64,000 bases of DNA from Antedon bifida (Eukaryota; Echinodermata; Crinoidea; Comatulida; Antedonidae), in NCBI GenBank assembly GCA_963402885.1, contig OY727100.1, forward strand, positions 15,097,395 to 15,161,394, in the 5' to 3' direction. A program made the translations under genes and the position numbers. Below the pieces are notes generated by a model, which did not search any database, was not told the origin of the DNA, and saw nothing but the letters and a program-made list of their open reading frames with translations. Below, piece by piece: positions 24,434-37,002 of this stretch (the stretch's first letter is position 1; each line of letters begins with the position of its first letter).

Positions 24434-25605
24434 ATGGCTTCTAGGAAAGTTCACATATTAGAAGATAGTGAAGTACCTTCTGCTGTTTGCAGTTTTATTG
24501 CAGAACTTAGTAGAAACGCTGTGCAGGAGAAGGGGAGATTTTGTATTGGAGTGTCAGGGGGTAGTGCTGCAAAAATCTTCTGTAATGGTCTTTCAACTAT
24601 CGGTGACTTGCAGTGGGACAAATGGCATATATACTTCTGTGACGAACGAGTTGTAGACTTTGACAATGCAGATAGCACATACAAATTCTATAAGGTATTG
24701 CGTTAACACATTTTTCAAATAAATTACTTATTTTTATACTAATTTACTTGCACATGTCATTATGTTAATAATTGTTGTTTACATGCAATGCCCAGATCTT
24801 AAATGTCCTTACACCTAACATGTAATGCATTCGTGGCCTTCCTCAACTCTCAAAATTTCACTTAAATACAGCTACAATCGGTTAAAATTAGACGTCCTTT
24901 TTTTTTTTTTTAGGAAAATCTCCTTGGCAAGGTCAGTTTGCCAGAGTCGCAACTGTATGCAATCGACCCATCTCTACCTTTAGAAGATGTAGCAAAAGAT
25001 TATGCCAAGAAAATCGATGCTATACAAAAAGGTGAATCCGGACTACCAGTCTTTGATTTGCTTATATTGGGAATGGGACCAGATGGCCACACATGCTCAC
25101 TGTTCCCAGGTCACAAACTTCTGGATGTAAGTAAAGTTTTTCATCATACGACAGGTTTTCAGTAATACATCAATATATTGTTCAGGAATGAAATGTTATG
25201 TAATTTCTATTTCATTTTTTCAGGAAACAAGTTTGACTGTGGCACCAATCAGTGATTCTCCTAAACCACCACCTTGCAGAGTAACTTTAACATTCCCAGT
25301 CATTAACGTAGCAAAGAGCGCCCTCTTCATTTCAATGGGTGCCAGCAAAGCGGAGATGTTGGCGGTATGTATTTAATTAAAAATTTGAATTATTATCGCG
25401 GGAAACACGAAGCAGTAATTTTACTGTATTAATTATTTCAAACATACTTCTTTAAATAAATTAATCTGTTTTATATTTATTATAGAGAGTATTGGAGGGA
25501 AATGAAAGCGAGCCCTTACCAGCGGCCAGGGTACAACTCACAAATGGACTTGTTCATTGGTTTCTAGACAAAGCTGCTGCAACACAGTTAAAGGCAAAAT
25601 ATTAG
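24434..25605 (+). CDS. PGLS: 6-phosphogluconolactonase, 4 exons
   Basis: Exons 24434-24694, 24914-25126, 25224-25364 and 25486-25605 join in phase 0 throughout to give 244 aa (human 258). The enzyme hydrolyses 6-phosphoglucono-lactone to 6-phosphogluconate, the second step of the oxidative pentose phosphate pathway, in the cytosol. Family motifs are present: the phosphate-binding [11 protein letters not shown] near residue 37, [15 protein letters not shown], the [18 protein letters not shown] signature, and the C-terminal [21 protein letters not shown]. All splice sites are canonical. It is transcribed away from the ZDHHC1-like gene and convergent with SACM1L. Confidence 0.96.
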
Positions 25606-26383
25606 ATACCAAAATAATATAAAAAGCGAACAAAATGGTATTATTTAAAACTCATACAATTTTATATCATAACGATATTAATGGTGGAAAGTTAATATAA
25701 CTTTGTTTTGAAATAATTTTGAAAAAAAAAAAACACAGAAAAAACTTTATTATTCGTTTTTTAATTTATTTTATTCGCTGATTTTAGTAAATGAAATCTA
25801 TCAAAGTCTAAATGATTGCAACTGTGCTATGGCTCTATTGAATGTTGTAAAATTATTAAGAATAATATTTAGATAGATAATATTACAACAAGAGTACGTA
25901 TAATATGAATTATATTTCTAAATTCACAAATGTATGATATAAATTGATATCAAGTTAATTTTTTTACAAATTTACAGGCATATTTCTATTCCTCATAATT
26001 GATAAATTACAAAGATTATTGGTACCATAATGCTTCAATAATATAAAGTTTAAACTAAACATTTTTTTATTGCATAAATTTACAATAAGTTTGGTTGATT
26101 AAATTGGTTTGGTTTACATTGGTCCTATATCAAGATTATTTTTTAATAATTCATTTTCAAGCAACTAATTTTAAGGCGATATAACCAGGGACTAACTATA
26201 CATAATAAATGGAAAAGAAGCCATAAAAGATAATTATCATCTATAATAAATCATATTTAATAGTCCCTAAATGAAGCGTTAAAATATCTACTAAGAATAA
26301 TATATTTTAAAAATATTTTTTTTTATACCGAATTTAGCTACATGATTTATTGCGAATACTGGGGGATTTTTTTTAGCCTAAAT
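25606..26383. other. Convergent intergenic region between PGLS and SACM1L
   Basis: AT-rich sequence after the PGLS stop, presumably its 3' UTR and spacer. I see no gene. A hAT-type element begins at 26384, preceded by its 8-bp target duplication. Confidence 0.5.
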
Positions 26384-26722
26384 CAGCGTTCCACAACCTT
26401 TTTTTACCGCGACCCCAATGATCCTATTTTGGGAATTCTCGCAACCCAACATTGCATATTTGAGCTTACAACCCCTATGGTGGGGCCTGTGGCAAAACGA
26501 ATTGTTAAATGACACCCCTAGATGGCTGGAAATGGTACTCTGGCACGTAAAAATCATGATAAATGGCACCTCTAGTTGGCCGGAAATGACACTAGTTGTA
26601 GATTCTACAAAACTGAGAACATTTCACATATAGATTACTGTAGTGTATAATTGATAAAAAGTTTCAGTATCGGAAACAATGACCCAAACATTGGGTCGCG
26701 ACCCATAGGTTGCGGAACGTCG
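26384..26722. mobile_element. Non-autonomous hAT-type DNA transposon with 8-bp target duplication
   Basis: Terminal repeats CAGCGTTCCACAACCT and, at the other end inverted, CGACGTTCCGCAACCT resemble the CAG...CTTCCCAACC ends of hAT/Charlie elements. The 8-bp sequence GCCTAAAT is present exactly on both sides (26376-26383 and 26723-26730), the target duplication length of hAT. The 339-bp body has no coding capacity. Confidence 0.9.
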
Positions 26723-26829
26723 GCCTAAATGATCACTTGCTTGATTATGTTATTAATATTATGCCTGTCTGATACTACTAAATACCCCCTACCATTAATA
26801 ATTAACGTAATAATGATGTTTTTTTTTTC

Positions 26830-29800
26830 TTAGTCAACCTTTATCTTGCTCTGACACAGTCGAGGTGCGTCTACATACTCAAGTCCAAATATGTAGATGA
26901 GGCCAAAGGTCAAAGTAGTAGCTATCAACCAGAAGAGAAAGTATGAGATTGCCAAAAAGGTCTCAGCTACAAAAAAAATAAATTAGTACATTACAATATC
27001 ACATTTCGTAACGATACACCCTGATAACAGAGCTATTTAAAGCTGTCTTGCGGTCTAGACCGGTTTGCGATGATGTTATGTTAATTTATACGTGCATGTG
27101 TTATGAGTTTGGTAATTTTTGTTAGATTGGCGCTAATTGTCAGATAAAATTTCATCGATTCCATATTAAATATTACGTATATTCAAAAATCATGTTTAGC
27201 AGAATGTCTGCAATAAGACAGAATCAAACATACCTGGAGGCATAAGAACACTTATCAGCGTCATACTGAATGCAATGACACATATAAGGGGTAGCTACAA
27301 AAAAAAAACCATATCATTACTCTAGCAAGATAATACATTACAATTTATATTTTTACTGTGTATAAAATACAAGTAAGTATTTTCCTCAAAACCAATTATA
27401 TATAAAATACATATAAATCACAAAAGTGATAAAACTATTTCTGCCTGTTTTAATGGCAGATTTAAAACCTTGACATTAAATACATACACAGTCAACTCTC
27501 CTAATACCCTCTGAAAACAGGAAACTCTCCCAAAAGCAGACTTTTTTTGTTCACTTTTACAATTAAAAACACATTCTGAATACCAGACTTTCCAGAAAAC
27601 CAGAGATATATTAGGCCAGCCCAATAGTGTCCGGTAATAGAATAAATATACAATTTTAGCAGCACTTACCAGAAGATACTTGACATCCCTCTGTTGTTCT
27701 AAGGGTGATGGAAATGTGATTCCCTCATTATCTTCTACAATATAGTTACCAAGAAACAGATCTATTGCATCCTATAATAAACAACAACGATGAAAACACT
27801 CAGAAACTGAGTGAAGTACTTGGCAAAATATATCAGGGAAAACTATATTATGAGAGAGAGGGCTCACTAATTGATATTTCAGTCCATGTTAAGAGAATAC
27901 AGAGGGCGTGCTATATAATATCTTATATGGAAAATGCATGCAAGTTATATTTTAATATAATAACCTTTCGTGACATAACCAATTTTTCTGAAAATCTGTA
28001 AGTATATATCTATTAACACTCAAACATTCAGGACGATAACTCAAAAATTGTGGACGCTATTGTGCTAAAAAAACAAAGCAAGTACTATACTTAGCAAAAT
28101 CCTATTTTTCCAAGTAATAAGTGAATTAGTTTAAAAATTAAACATTATACAATTTTAAAGTGCTACAGTGTGTGTGTAACACACAGTAATAGTATGTATC
28201 AAGTAATTAAGCTTTATTAGAATGTTGAATATACAAACCTGCCTAGTTCCGTCGGAGAAGTTATTTTTATAATACCGAATAGCAGAGTTGAAACCATCTT
28301 TGAGGAGGCCAAACTTTGTCCTTTTACCAGTACGTGTGAAGTCTGTCTTAAGGGCACCAGTACCTGCATACTGTTTGGAGCATTCATCCGCATTGTCAGC
28401 CCAAACTATTAATAAAAAAGAACACTATTTGTTATTCTTGCAACCAACCAACAGAGCAATGTACAAATTACGGGTTGATAATAAAATATACATTAAAAAA
28501 CACAAAGATAAAATTTATATAATAATATCATTCAAAATACATGTAAGTTGCGAAAGGCTACAGTTATTATAATAGTTAACATATAATTAAGTAGAATACC
28601 CAGCTTGCTTTTTCATACTTGACCACATTTAATAATTAGACAACCAAATACAGTAGAACATGCTATCTAGGGGACACCTTTAGGACCCAACAAAGTATTC
28701 CCTTAGATGAGGCCAAAGGTCAAAGTAGTAGCTATCAACCAGAAGAGAAAGTATGAGGTTATATCTATACAATACAACAAAGTATTCCCTTAATAGGGGT
28801 GAGCCGTAGTGGTAAAACATATATTGCCCTTTATTTGATTCCCTGGAAAGTTTCTCCAATAAAGGTTTTCCTTTGAATGTTTTAATTTTTATTGTATAGC
28901 TAATATTCAAATACAGTATACCTTAGTTTTACGTACTCTGATCTTACGTTTCCTAGATTTTATGTACGTATAAAATGCCCGATGAAGTTTTTAGTAATGT
29001 AATACATCGCACAACCTGCATACTTTCTAGTAGGCTAGGCCTAGCTAGATATGAGGCCTAGCTTAGTTAGTTAGTGACTGCTGCATGCTTTAAGTAAGTT
29101 TATTATACGTATAAACATATACATATTTCAAGCTAAAGAAACATGTTTACTTACCATTATTAAATGTACTATCAAACTGATGTTCTTCTATTCTCTCACC
29201 CGGTTTCAATATTCCAAAAAACTAAACAGAATTCATTAAATAGCAGTTATTTTCAAAACCAGACAAGAGTGTGTTCACATGCACTACATTACTCACATCC
29301 GAGTTAAAACTGATGCAAGTGCTCTGTACACATGTGTGTCGCAGTGGAACCGTAATATGTAGCTATAATATCAGCAAGGGTTCGAGTTCACTTGCTCCTA
29401 GTTCTGGTGGTAGAACAGGTCTTCTCAGATAAGGACTATAAACCGTAATTCCAGTGTATGCAAAATGCTGGTGTGAAGAATCCAGTACATCTTACATCAA
29501 GACTAGTAGGGGGTACTCCAGTGTACTAGTTCACACAGCCAGTCACACACAGCCACTACTTAAAGTAGGCCTTCTAATAGGCCTCCTAGTTCATTAATAA
29601 TCAATATGTTGATTGGGGAGCTTACAACGACGAAGACAAACAATTAGCTCAACATTGTTATGTATTGTGTGTATATAACAATATTGACAAACCTGCATCT
29701 GTTCATATAGAGAGCGCCTAGCTAGCAGACTCTGTACCACGTTAGTCCTGTCCAGACAGTCAATACAATTGGTCCTAAATACACCAATTTGATGTTTTAA

Positions 29801-32800
29801 CAATTCATTGCTTGATGACACCATGAAATAACTATAATAAAAACCAAATTTGAAATTAAATTACAAACATAAAATAATCTTGTAAACAAGCTTTTACTCT
29901 CACAGATTTTATGCTTTAATTAATTTCTAGTATTCTAATGGTTTAGAATTTCTTCTATGTCTGTTTTATAAAATAATACTATGCATTAGAAGATGGACTA
30001 CATAAATTCAGTGGTGACCAATTGGTCTTCAAAAGGCACAAAATTTAACATTGCATTTATTATTCATATTTTATATCAATTCAATTTTATTTCCACAATA
30101 CACAATAACATACAGGATAATAAATACAATGAAGTAATCATGTAGGGGGAGGGTCATATAAGTCAGAAAGACTTTAAGTTTGACCCACCCCAAGATATAA
30201 CATTAAATACGAATAGTATTGTATAGTATATGAAATTATTGAAAATAAAGTGTTTGTTTATTAAATTTTGTAATTCTTTTTTATAAAACTTGCCCAAACT
30301 GTTCTTGTTCTTTCGCCAGCTTTTCAGTCAAGATGGACAGACGGTGCCACTGCATCTTACGACATTCATGATGGAAATCAAATGACTCATACCTGTCAAT
30401 CACATTAAACCCTTCATTAGCATAATACACATTTGATATATAATAATGATTATAATATTCTGGATTTATATAGCGCCTAATGTTGTGAAATCTCTAAGCG
30501 CTGAACATTATTACCGTAGTAATTTTTTGGATCAAACACGTATGGAAACATACTTCCATAATGCAGCTAGTAATCAGCGCAAAGTTGTGTCTGGGTGGAG
30601 AGAGGCAAATGTAAGTAAAGTATCTTGCCTAAGGATACAAGCAAAGCAGCAAGAGTTGGGTTCGAACCTCGATCTCAGGATCAGTAGTCGAACGTCTAAC
30701 ACACTGTGCCACACAACCTTATATGCCCTTGTTAGCAAACGTAAGAAAAAGCCTTTAGTGCTTTTATGTAAGTGTAATTACCTAATCTGCTCATTTTTAG
30801 AATCATACACGGTCTTTGCAAATCTGTCCTCCAGTAATTTCTCAGCACCTTTATGGTCAATCTGTAAAAATGTTTTAAACACTTAAATAAATTTCTTTTG
30901 GCAAGGTATAGTATTTATCATAACATACGCCAGAGGCATATTATTTTTTTTTACTTACCAAATTAATAAGCACATGCATACCGTAGCTGACAACCAAGCT
31001 GTCAATATGACGATGAAACGCATCCAGCTGCAATGTTAAAGTTCAAATAAGTATTACATTTTTTGCTTTTTTCTATCTTTCAACTTACTCCCAATACTGT
31101 ATAAGACACCACTTGAATGATTCACAGGTCCCAACTTGGAAAAATTAACAATCAGGTAACTTTATAAAAACATGGCCACCCCATAGAGGGTGCTATAATT
31201 TGCCCAATACATCCAAACATAAAGGGAACTATTTATAAACATGTTTGGCTTCAACATCTATAGTAAACAATGGGTATGCAAGGCACTTTTCAATATATGC
31301 AGTTTTGTATTTTTCTTAATTTAACCATTTATTTTGTCATTTTAAAAGTGGAAACTTTTTTTTATTTTTCTACGGAAGTGTTTAACTTTTTTATAATTAA
31401 TCTTAATTTTTCATGTTTTTGGGGGACAATACATCTTTAATGGTGGAAAATATGTCAGTGAAAACATACAAACATATGGTTTATATTATTGTGTGATTTT
31501 TTATACAGTAACACTTACATGGTTTTGGCTTTTGCTGATTTGTGGCGTCGGCTTGTATTTGATGTTTGGACGTTGAGTCCAGAAAAGTGGGATTGAACCA
31601 CGTGTCTATGGGTAAACAAAACGTTTACATTTAAAAGATTAAATCTTTACTTACTAAATTTTAACAATGTAGATCTCTCCAGTATTTCTCCTGAACTACT
31701 TAGCATATATAGCATAAGAAATAAAACAAATTTAACCTAATGTAAAATTATATAAATAGTCTTCACAAACTTACCTGAACAAATGAGGCCAGGTTACCAC
31801 TATGCTGTATTATTTGCTCCGTCTCAACAAAATTCGCTGCATGGCCTTGGTCATCCAGACCACGCATGTAAAATCGTGTTCCAGCTCGAAAACAACTTCT
31901 GCGTGACACCAATATATGCTCAAAGCGTTTGCTGTTGATCAGACCAACTTTTACACTTACAACTGAAGGTTTTGTCAAGTATCAACAATTTTTAAAAATA
32001 AAACTGCAATTCAAAATTTTAATTTGAGTGCTCATTTAAAAAATTATGTTGTTATTATTATATGTGTGTGTTGCGAATCGCACTACACCTCAAGGGTATT
32101 TTATGAGTGTGTTAGATGAGTGATCGTGCTCCAACACCTCAAAATACAAGGCCTGTAATGGATTTAAAACATTTAATATAAATACAAATTTAAAAATGTT
32201 ATATTAAAATCAATAAAGGATACAGCCACACATCACTGGCAGGATAAATCGTGAAACCTGAAAAATAAAAAATAATAATTTTACATAATTAATTATTATG
32301 TAATCACTAAAATTGTCACATCTATTCTACACACTTGATTTCATCATTGAATGAGTCAAATCGTCCACTTACCTCAGGTTGTGCACTCAACTCACGAAGT
32401 AGATGACAGTTCCAAACAAATCTCTGATCAGCCTAGATGACAATAGTAAAATAAAACTAAATCAATATTCTAGGAGCTTGTTCTGCCTTAATCATTTTTG
32501 ACAATTCATTTTCTTTGTTTTATTTGTTCACGTTTCCACACAATATGAAACTATGGTTTAAGATGTAAATAATCTAATAGTCAACTCTCCCATTACTCTG
32601 AAAACCAGAAACTCTCCCAAAACCAGACTTTTCTTGAGGTCCAAAAGACCCCAAATTTCTTTTTACTATTATAAACACATTCTGAATACCTGACTTTCGG
32701 GAAAATCAGACAGGCATGCGGTATTAGTTGACTATAGTAATAGAACTTACTCGTTCGTGGAGAGCCATTTGTGAGAATTCTGGACTAGTGTTGTACAGCC

Positions 32801-35231
32801 TTTGCAGTGTATGGGTCAGGTCATAGGTCGTCGAGAAGTAGTAACAATTCATATCTAACACTTGCTGGATCATGCCCTCATACACTCTATTGTGTCGTTG
32901 CTATGATTAGAAAAAGATGATTATGAATTAACTTTAAAAAATCCACTTTATTACCAATAAAAAAAATTCAGGGGACAACCATATTAAGGGACAAAGGGAT
33001 GTACAGTATATGTTTTAAACTATTCATGGGAATATATGGAGACAATTGTTGGGCCCTGCAGGTGTCCCCCTCTTAAAGGGTCTTTCACACCTGTTCCGAC
33101 GTCGACAAATCGAACGCCAATGTTTCATTTTCATGATGCTCCACGCAGCTATGCGCATATCGGACCAGAACTGTGCCGGAACGGGTGTGAAAGATACTTT
33201 TGTGGTATTGAATTAATTGTTAATTAATTACCTGAATTTCTGATAAATGTAGAAGCGTCTTTCTATATGGAATTATCTCAGTACTAGTAATCTTCCAAAT
33301 AGTTTCTCCTTTAATCTCTCCAACTTTTCTTTTCTTTGTTATAATTACAAGATAATGACCTAAATATCAATGATATAAAATTAACAGGAATTATGGTAAT
33401 AATAATATAATAACTAATATAATAGATAGAACAAATAACAGAAAAACTTTCCAGTGTGAAAGAGGCTTAAGTCAAGACATTCAAAACATATTTTATGGAT
33501 CATCACATCATACTGTACAATAGAATCCCTAATTAAGGGGACATTTTCGGAATCCAAGAGGAATGTACCCTGAATAATTATATGGATTCTTGTAGTGATA
33601 ATATTGCCTCCTTTTTGTTTCATGTGAAAGTGTCCCTTTATTATAGGAGTGCCTCCTGAATATAGGGATTCTTGTAGTGTTAATAACATAATATTGCCTC
33701 CTTTTTGTTTCATGTGAAAGTGTCCCTTTAATATAGGAGTGCCTCCTGAATATAGGGATTCTTGTAGTGTTAATAACAAAATATTGCCTCCATTTTGTTT
33801 CATGTGAAAGTGTCCCTTTAATATAGGAGTGCCTCCTGAATATAGGGATTCTTGTAGTGTTAATAACATAATATTGCCTCCATTTTGTTTCATGTGAAAG
33901 TGTCCCTTTAATATAGGAGTGCCTCCTGAATATAGGGATTCTTGTAGTGTTAATAACATAATATTGCCTCCATTTTGTTTCATGGAATAGTGTCTCTTTA
34001 ATATAGGAGTCAGTGTCTACGATAGCTCATTTAATTGATAAAGATTTACCGGCAAGCAGATTGATTGTGCCTATTACACCACATATTGGCTGAACTGCAG
34101 TTACTGTTGGTATTTGAATTCCACTGGCTACAAAACAAAGTTATTTTCAATATTTAAATGCAAATAAGGCAGATAAACATACATAATCAGGGAATAGTCA
34201 AGATGGGTTTCATGACAAAATAAAGAAAAATCTTTAAATAAATAAATAATTCATCATTATAACATAAAGAAATAAATTATTGTAAATAAAATATATATGA
34301 CTAAATTAATTTAATTTAGGCAAATTGCCAAGGATTCACTATCCTTCTTAAAGGTGGTATAACATACACAAGATGCTCTACATAAACAAAGTCTTATTAC
34401 AAGTCTTTGGGAGTGGAGTTGTAAATTGTCATCGTCATTGGTAGCCAAGCATCATAACCACCAACTCCACTCCTGTAACTTAATGAAAATCTTCTTTTCT
34501 GAAATATATTAAAGAATAGTCGGTACTTTTGACAAATTATCTGGCAACTATGTCGCTAGAATTGAGAAGATACTTACATTCTAGAACAATTTCTTGACTT
34601 AGTCGGTCAATAACCAACACTTCTTTTGTTCCTTGGTCTCTGGCCTCAATGTAAAACTTGTCTTCACCAATATGTCTGAAAAGTTAAAAAATACAAGACT
34701 GACACAAATCATCGTTAATAATTTGTTGACGTGGGATCAGCTGACCAATTGTTCTTCGGTCAAGTAAATGAATTATAGTAGGCCTATGTACTAACTAGGC
34801 CTACTTACTTTAGTACTACTAGGCCTAGACCTCTACTTATTCTAAATGTTTATATATATTTTTAAAAATCAAATATTAGGGGCCTATATAAAATTATATT
34901 ATCTTATTATTTTTTTTGTGTATATGTTCTTACTCTTGACAAAGTTTAGGGAAGTATAAATGCATCTAATAATTATAATTAGCCTGAATAAAAAGCCTAG
35001 CCTAGGCCTATATCATAATTTTGTTTTGTATCATACAATTATAAAGTACGAGTTGACCAGCAGAGACCTCGATATACTGCCAGTCGGGCTATAATAAATG
35101 CCTGGTTGGACTGGTACTGGGGCCTAGCTAGGATGTTATGTTAGTTAGTGTAGAACAAGGTCCGATAGACCTAGCATTTGTTTGCATACAGAAGTACTGA
35201 CTTACAGAACTAAATTCTCGTGGACAGCCAT
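26830..35231 (-). CDS. SACM1L: SAC1-type phosphatidylinositide phosphatase, 18 exons
   Basis: Exons: 35231-35206, 34675-34578, 34127-34050, 33359-33232, 32900-32751, 32432-32373, 32257-32224, 31962-31775, 31605-31519, 31027-30959, 30861-30782, 30392-30294, 29831-29693, 29221-29155, 28405-28239, 27771-27670, 27294-27234 and 26966-26830; 589 aa against 587 in human. SAC1 removes phosphate from PI4P (and PI3P) at ER and Golgi membranes. The SAC domain includes [25 protein letters not shown] and [11 protein letters not shown]. The catalytic CX5RT motif is CIDCLDRT, Cys at residue 388. Two C-terminal membrane segments (exons 17 and 18) end in YVDAPRLCQ, as in the vertebrate protein. Intron 12 appears to start with GC rather than GT. 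Introns hold a SINE, several MITEs, a 90-bp minisatellite and a 54-bp copy of the last exon. Confidence 0.96.
27487..27640. repeat. MITE, family CAGTCAACTCTCC, in SACM1L intron 16
   Basis: Starts with ACAGTCAACTCTCCTAATAC and ends in GTGTCCGGTAATAG; it is a diverged copy of the intact element at 50096-50272. Confidence 0.75.
28704..28757. repeat. 54-bp exact copy of part of the last SACM1L exon, inside an intron
   Basis: Positions 28704-28757 are identical to 26894-26947, which encode part of the C-terminal membrane segment (reading [12 protein letters not shown] on the minus strand). The copy sits in intron 14 in the same orientation, between two copies of CAACAAAGTATTCCCTTA (28689-28705 region and about 28776-28793). 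It is not placed as an exon in the 589-aa model. Confidence 0.93.
30066..30245 (-). repeat. Probable LINE 3' end fragment in SACM1L intron 12
   Basis: On the minus strand the segment ends in GTGGAAATAAAATTGAATTG, a polyadenylation-signal-like sequence followed by a short repeat, as at LINE 3' ends. A related GTGGAAATAAATATAAATTT occurs at about 57618. No coding capacity remains. Confidence 0.35.
30455..30716 (-). mobile_element. tRNA-derived SINE in SACM1L intron 11
   Basis: Read on the minus strand, a tRNA-like head starts near 30713 with TGGCACAGTGTGTTAGACG (A-box-like) and a perfect B-box GGTTCGAACCC at 30657-30667. The element ends near 30455 in ATATAAATCCAG, containing the GGCGCTATATAAATCC tail common in deuterostome dispersed repeats. 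Confidence 0.7.
31175..31460. repeat. Dispersed repeat in SACM1L intron 9
   Basis: Contains CATAGAGGGTGCTATAATTT, also near 48070 (and CATAGAGGGTGCTA near 2875 and 2930), and ends in GGGGGACAATACATCTTTAA, also at about 39152 and 10476. It is a non-coding family with at least four diverged members in this window. Confidence 0.6.
32577..32736. repeat. MITE, family CAGTCAACTCTCC, in SACM1L intron 5
   Basis: Ends are TAGTCAACTCTCCCATTAC and GCGGTATTAGTTGACTATA, inverted relative to each other; internal words (ACCAGACTTT, AACACATTCTGAATACC) match the copies at 27487 and 50096. Confidence 0.8.
33077..33205. repeat. MITE-like inverted repeat in SACM1L intron 4
   Basis: GGGTCTTTCACACCTGTTCCG at the left pairs with CGGAACGGGTGTGAAAGAT at the right, about 125 bp overall. 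The interior has CGACGTCGA and no coding potential. Confidence 0.7.
33590..34015. repeat. 90-bp minisatellite in SACM1L intron 3
   Basis: Nearly five copies; ATATTGCCTCC recurs at 33601, 33691, 33781, 33871 and 33961. Each unit includes CATGTGAAAGTGTCCCTTTA. Because 90 is a multiple of 3, the minus strand stays open across the array as a 30-residue repeat, but the array lies between two well-supported exons. Confidence 0.95.
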
Positions 35232-35445
35232 GTCCAGATATATCAGCTGGTGACCGAATGTTTATACTTCTTTCTTATAATCACTTCAAAATAAAAAGTA
35301 AACTTTGGTATCATCCGAACCACACCGATAATCGATCATTTTTCTTCCACAGTACACACACACACACATCATTCGATTCGATCTCATGTCATGCACCAAC
35401 GACGATGATGGCGCTGCAGTGGTTTGTATTTATGTTTTGCATATT

Positions 35446-35830
35446 CAGCCAGTTCGTAGTAGAATGTATCTTCTGTACTATTTGTAGAAAAAAACAATTG
35501 ATCTGCTCTCTCTATTTCATACAGCAGAAATCATGGACATTCTGACTGGAGGTTGATAGTTGTAATTAAGCGCTATTGTTTTTTTCCGGTCAATCGTTTC
35601 CATGAAACGTGCGAAACACATGATATCCTCACACAGCAACAAATAGACCTCTATTCACCAAGGTATTTACAAGAAAATAAGCAAAATTTCTATACCGAGG
35701 CAATGACTATTCCCCGTAGTAACATACTCTTTATCGAGAACCTCCCGATAAAAAAATATTCGATCTGTTCTAGAGATTTCATATAACAGAAATCATGGTC
35801 TTTTTGACCAGTCATACAAGCCGCTTTACT
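35446..35830 (-). repeat. Copy 1 of a duplicated 3' flank (partner 37003-37395)
   Basis: Very similar, with small indels, to 37003-37395, the sequence just beyond the stop codon of the methyltransferase-like gene. Shared stretches include AGTAGAATGTATCTTCTGTA and GACTGGAGGTTGATAGTTGT. With the gene fragment at 36752-36832 it marks an older tandem duplication. Confidence 0.9.
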
Positions 35831-36751
35831 TACTACTTAGTGACCAACTTTTTTTTTAGAAACAGTTAGTTTAGTGCTAAACCCCTCAAACAAAGAATGA
35901 CCTTTACTAATTATTATAACAATAACAGGAAATTAAACAATAGGAATTATGAAATATACCCTGGGGATATGACATTCCTTTCGGGTCTGGAGTACTCCGG
36001 GCCTGTGTATGACACTCGCTCTGCTCTGAAGAAGTGCTAACCCTTACTCACTCGCTGACCAAACTTTTTTTTAAAACAACCATTGATATATAAACGTATA
36101 GTATAAGTGGTTTTTTTTTCTTGTTTTTATTGTAACACATTCAAATAACAATGAGATACTGTACTTATAATGTTACATTGTGAGCTATATAATAATTAAT
36201 ATAGAGTATCATCCGTGCTCGCCGACAAGATTTTTGTAATTTTTTACTATGATTAATTAATTTCTTAGCTATTATTACAGTATAAACATCAACACCTGAA
36301 TAAATTCTTGACAATATAAAAATGCATTATATTATAACAAATTAAGATAAAATATGTTTTTTAAACTTAAATTTAAAAAGGAATTAATATTGGAATGTTT
36401 GGAATCTCGATTTCATCAATAATAATCCACAAAAAAAATTCGGAAAACAGTGTGTTTACTTTATTTAATATAAACGTCATCATAGTTTAGTATAAAAAAG
36501 GTTGTCATATCTACTGTACTTTAAGACAATTTGGTAATAAATTACTTATAAATAAAATGTACTATGTTACAACACAATTGGTGTTCAATTCAATGTTGTA
36601 CGGTACTCAGTCCAATCTTTTTTATATTATTTCTCTTGTTTTGGTTCTATCTGCTAATTCATGTTGTTCCAAAGTTTTTATTCGGATACATTGAACAACT
36701 TTCCTTAATTCCAAGCATGTTGGCAATGTGATAACTTATGATACAATAAGC
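35831..36751. other. AT-rich intergenic stretch without a gene
   Basis: Separates the duplicated 3' flank from its matching gene fragment by about 0.9 kb, so it is probably an insertion into copy 1. I see no exon, terminal repeat or RNA gene in it. Confidence 0.4.
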
Positions 36752-36832
36752 TATTTTTTTGTATAAAAACTTAAAGTACATGCTTAGCCAGTTCTGGTAT
36801 CTCCTGCTGTACACATCCTCCAGCCGTTGGAA
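36752..36832 (-). pseudogene. Remnant of a second methyltransferase-like gene (last codons only)
   Basis: On the minus strand this reads RRYQNWLSMYFKFLYKK before a stop, matching RRYQNWLGMHFKFLYKK at the end of the intact gene at 37403-38290. Upstream of this (36833 on) the similarity stops, so only the C-terminal part survives. Confidence 0.85.
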
Positions 36833-37002
36833 GGAATGGCCACTGACGAGAAAAGGGAAATAACAATGACTTTCCAGTCTTACAGCAATCGGAGCATGCA
36901 AGAAGAACAGTTAATAGAGAGAGAATCGCATCTCGTACAGATTTTCTGAATCAGTCAAAGAAACAAACAAAAGGCGAGGCAATAAACAATCCCTGTGCAT
37001 AT

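Noticed and set aside
30446..30886. Plus-strand 146-codon frame in SACM1L
   Set aside because: It covers a tRNA-derived SINE and an exon of SACM1L on the opposite strand.
33414..33983. Minus-strand 189-codon repetitive frame in SACM1L
   Set aside because: It is the 90-bp minisatellite read through; it lies inside a well-supported intron and is not similar to SAC1.
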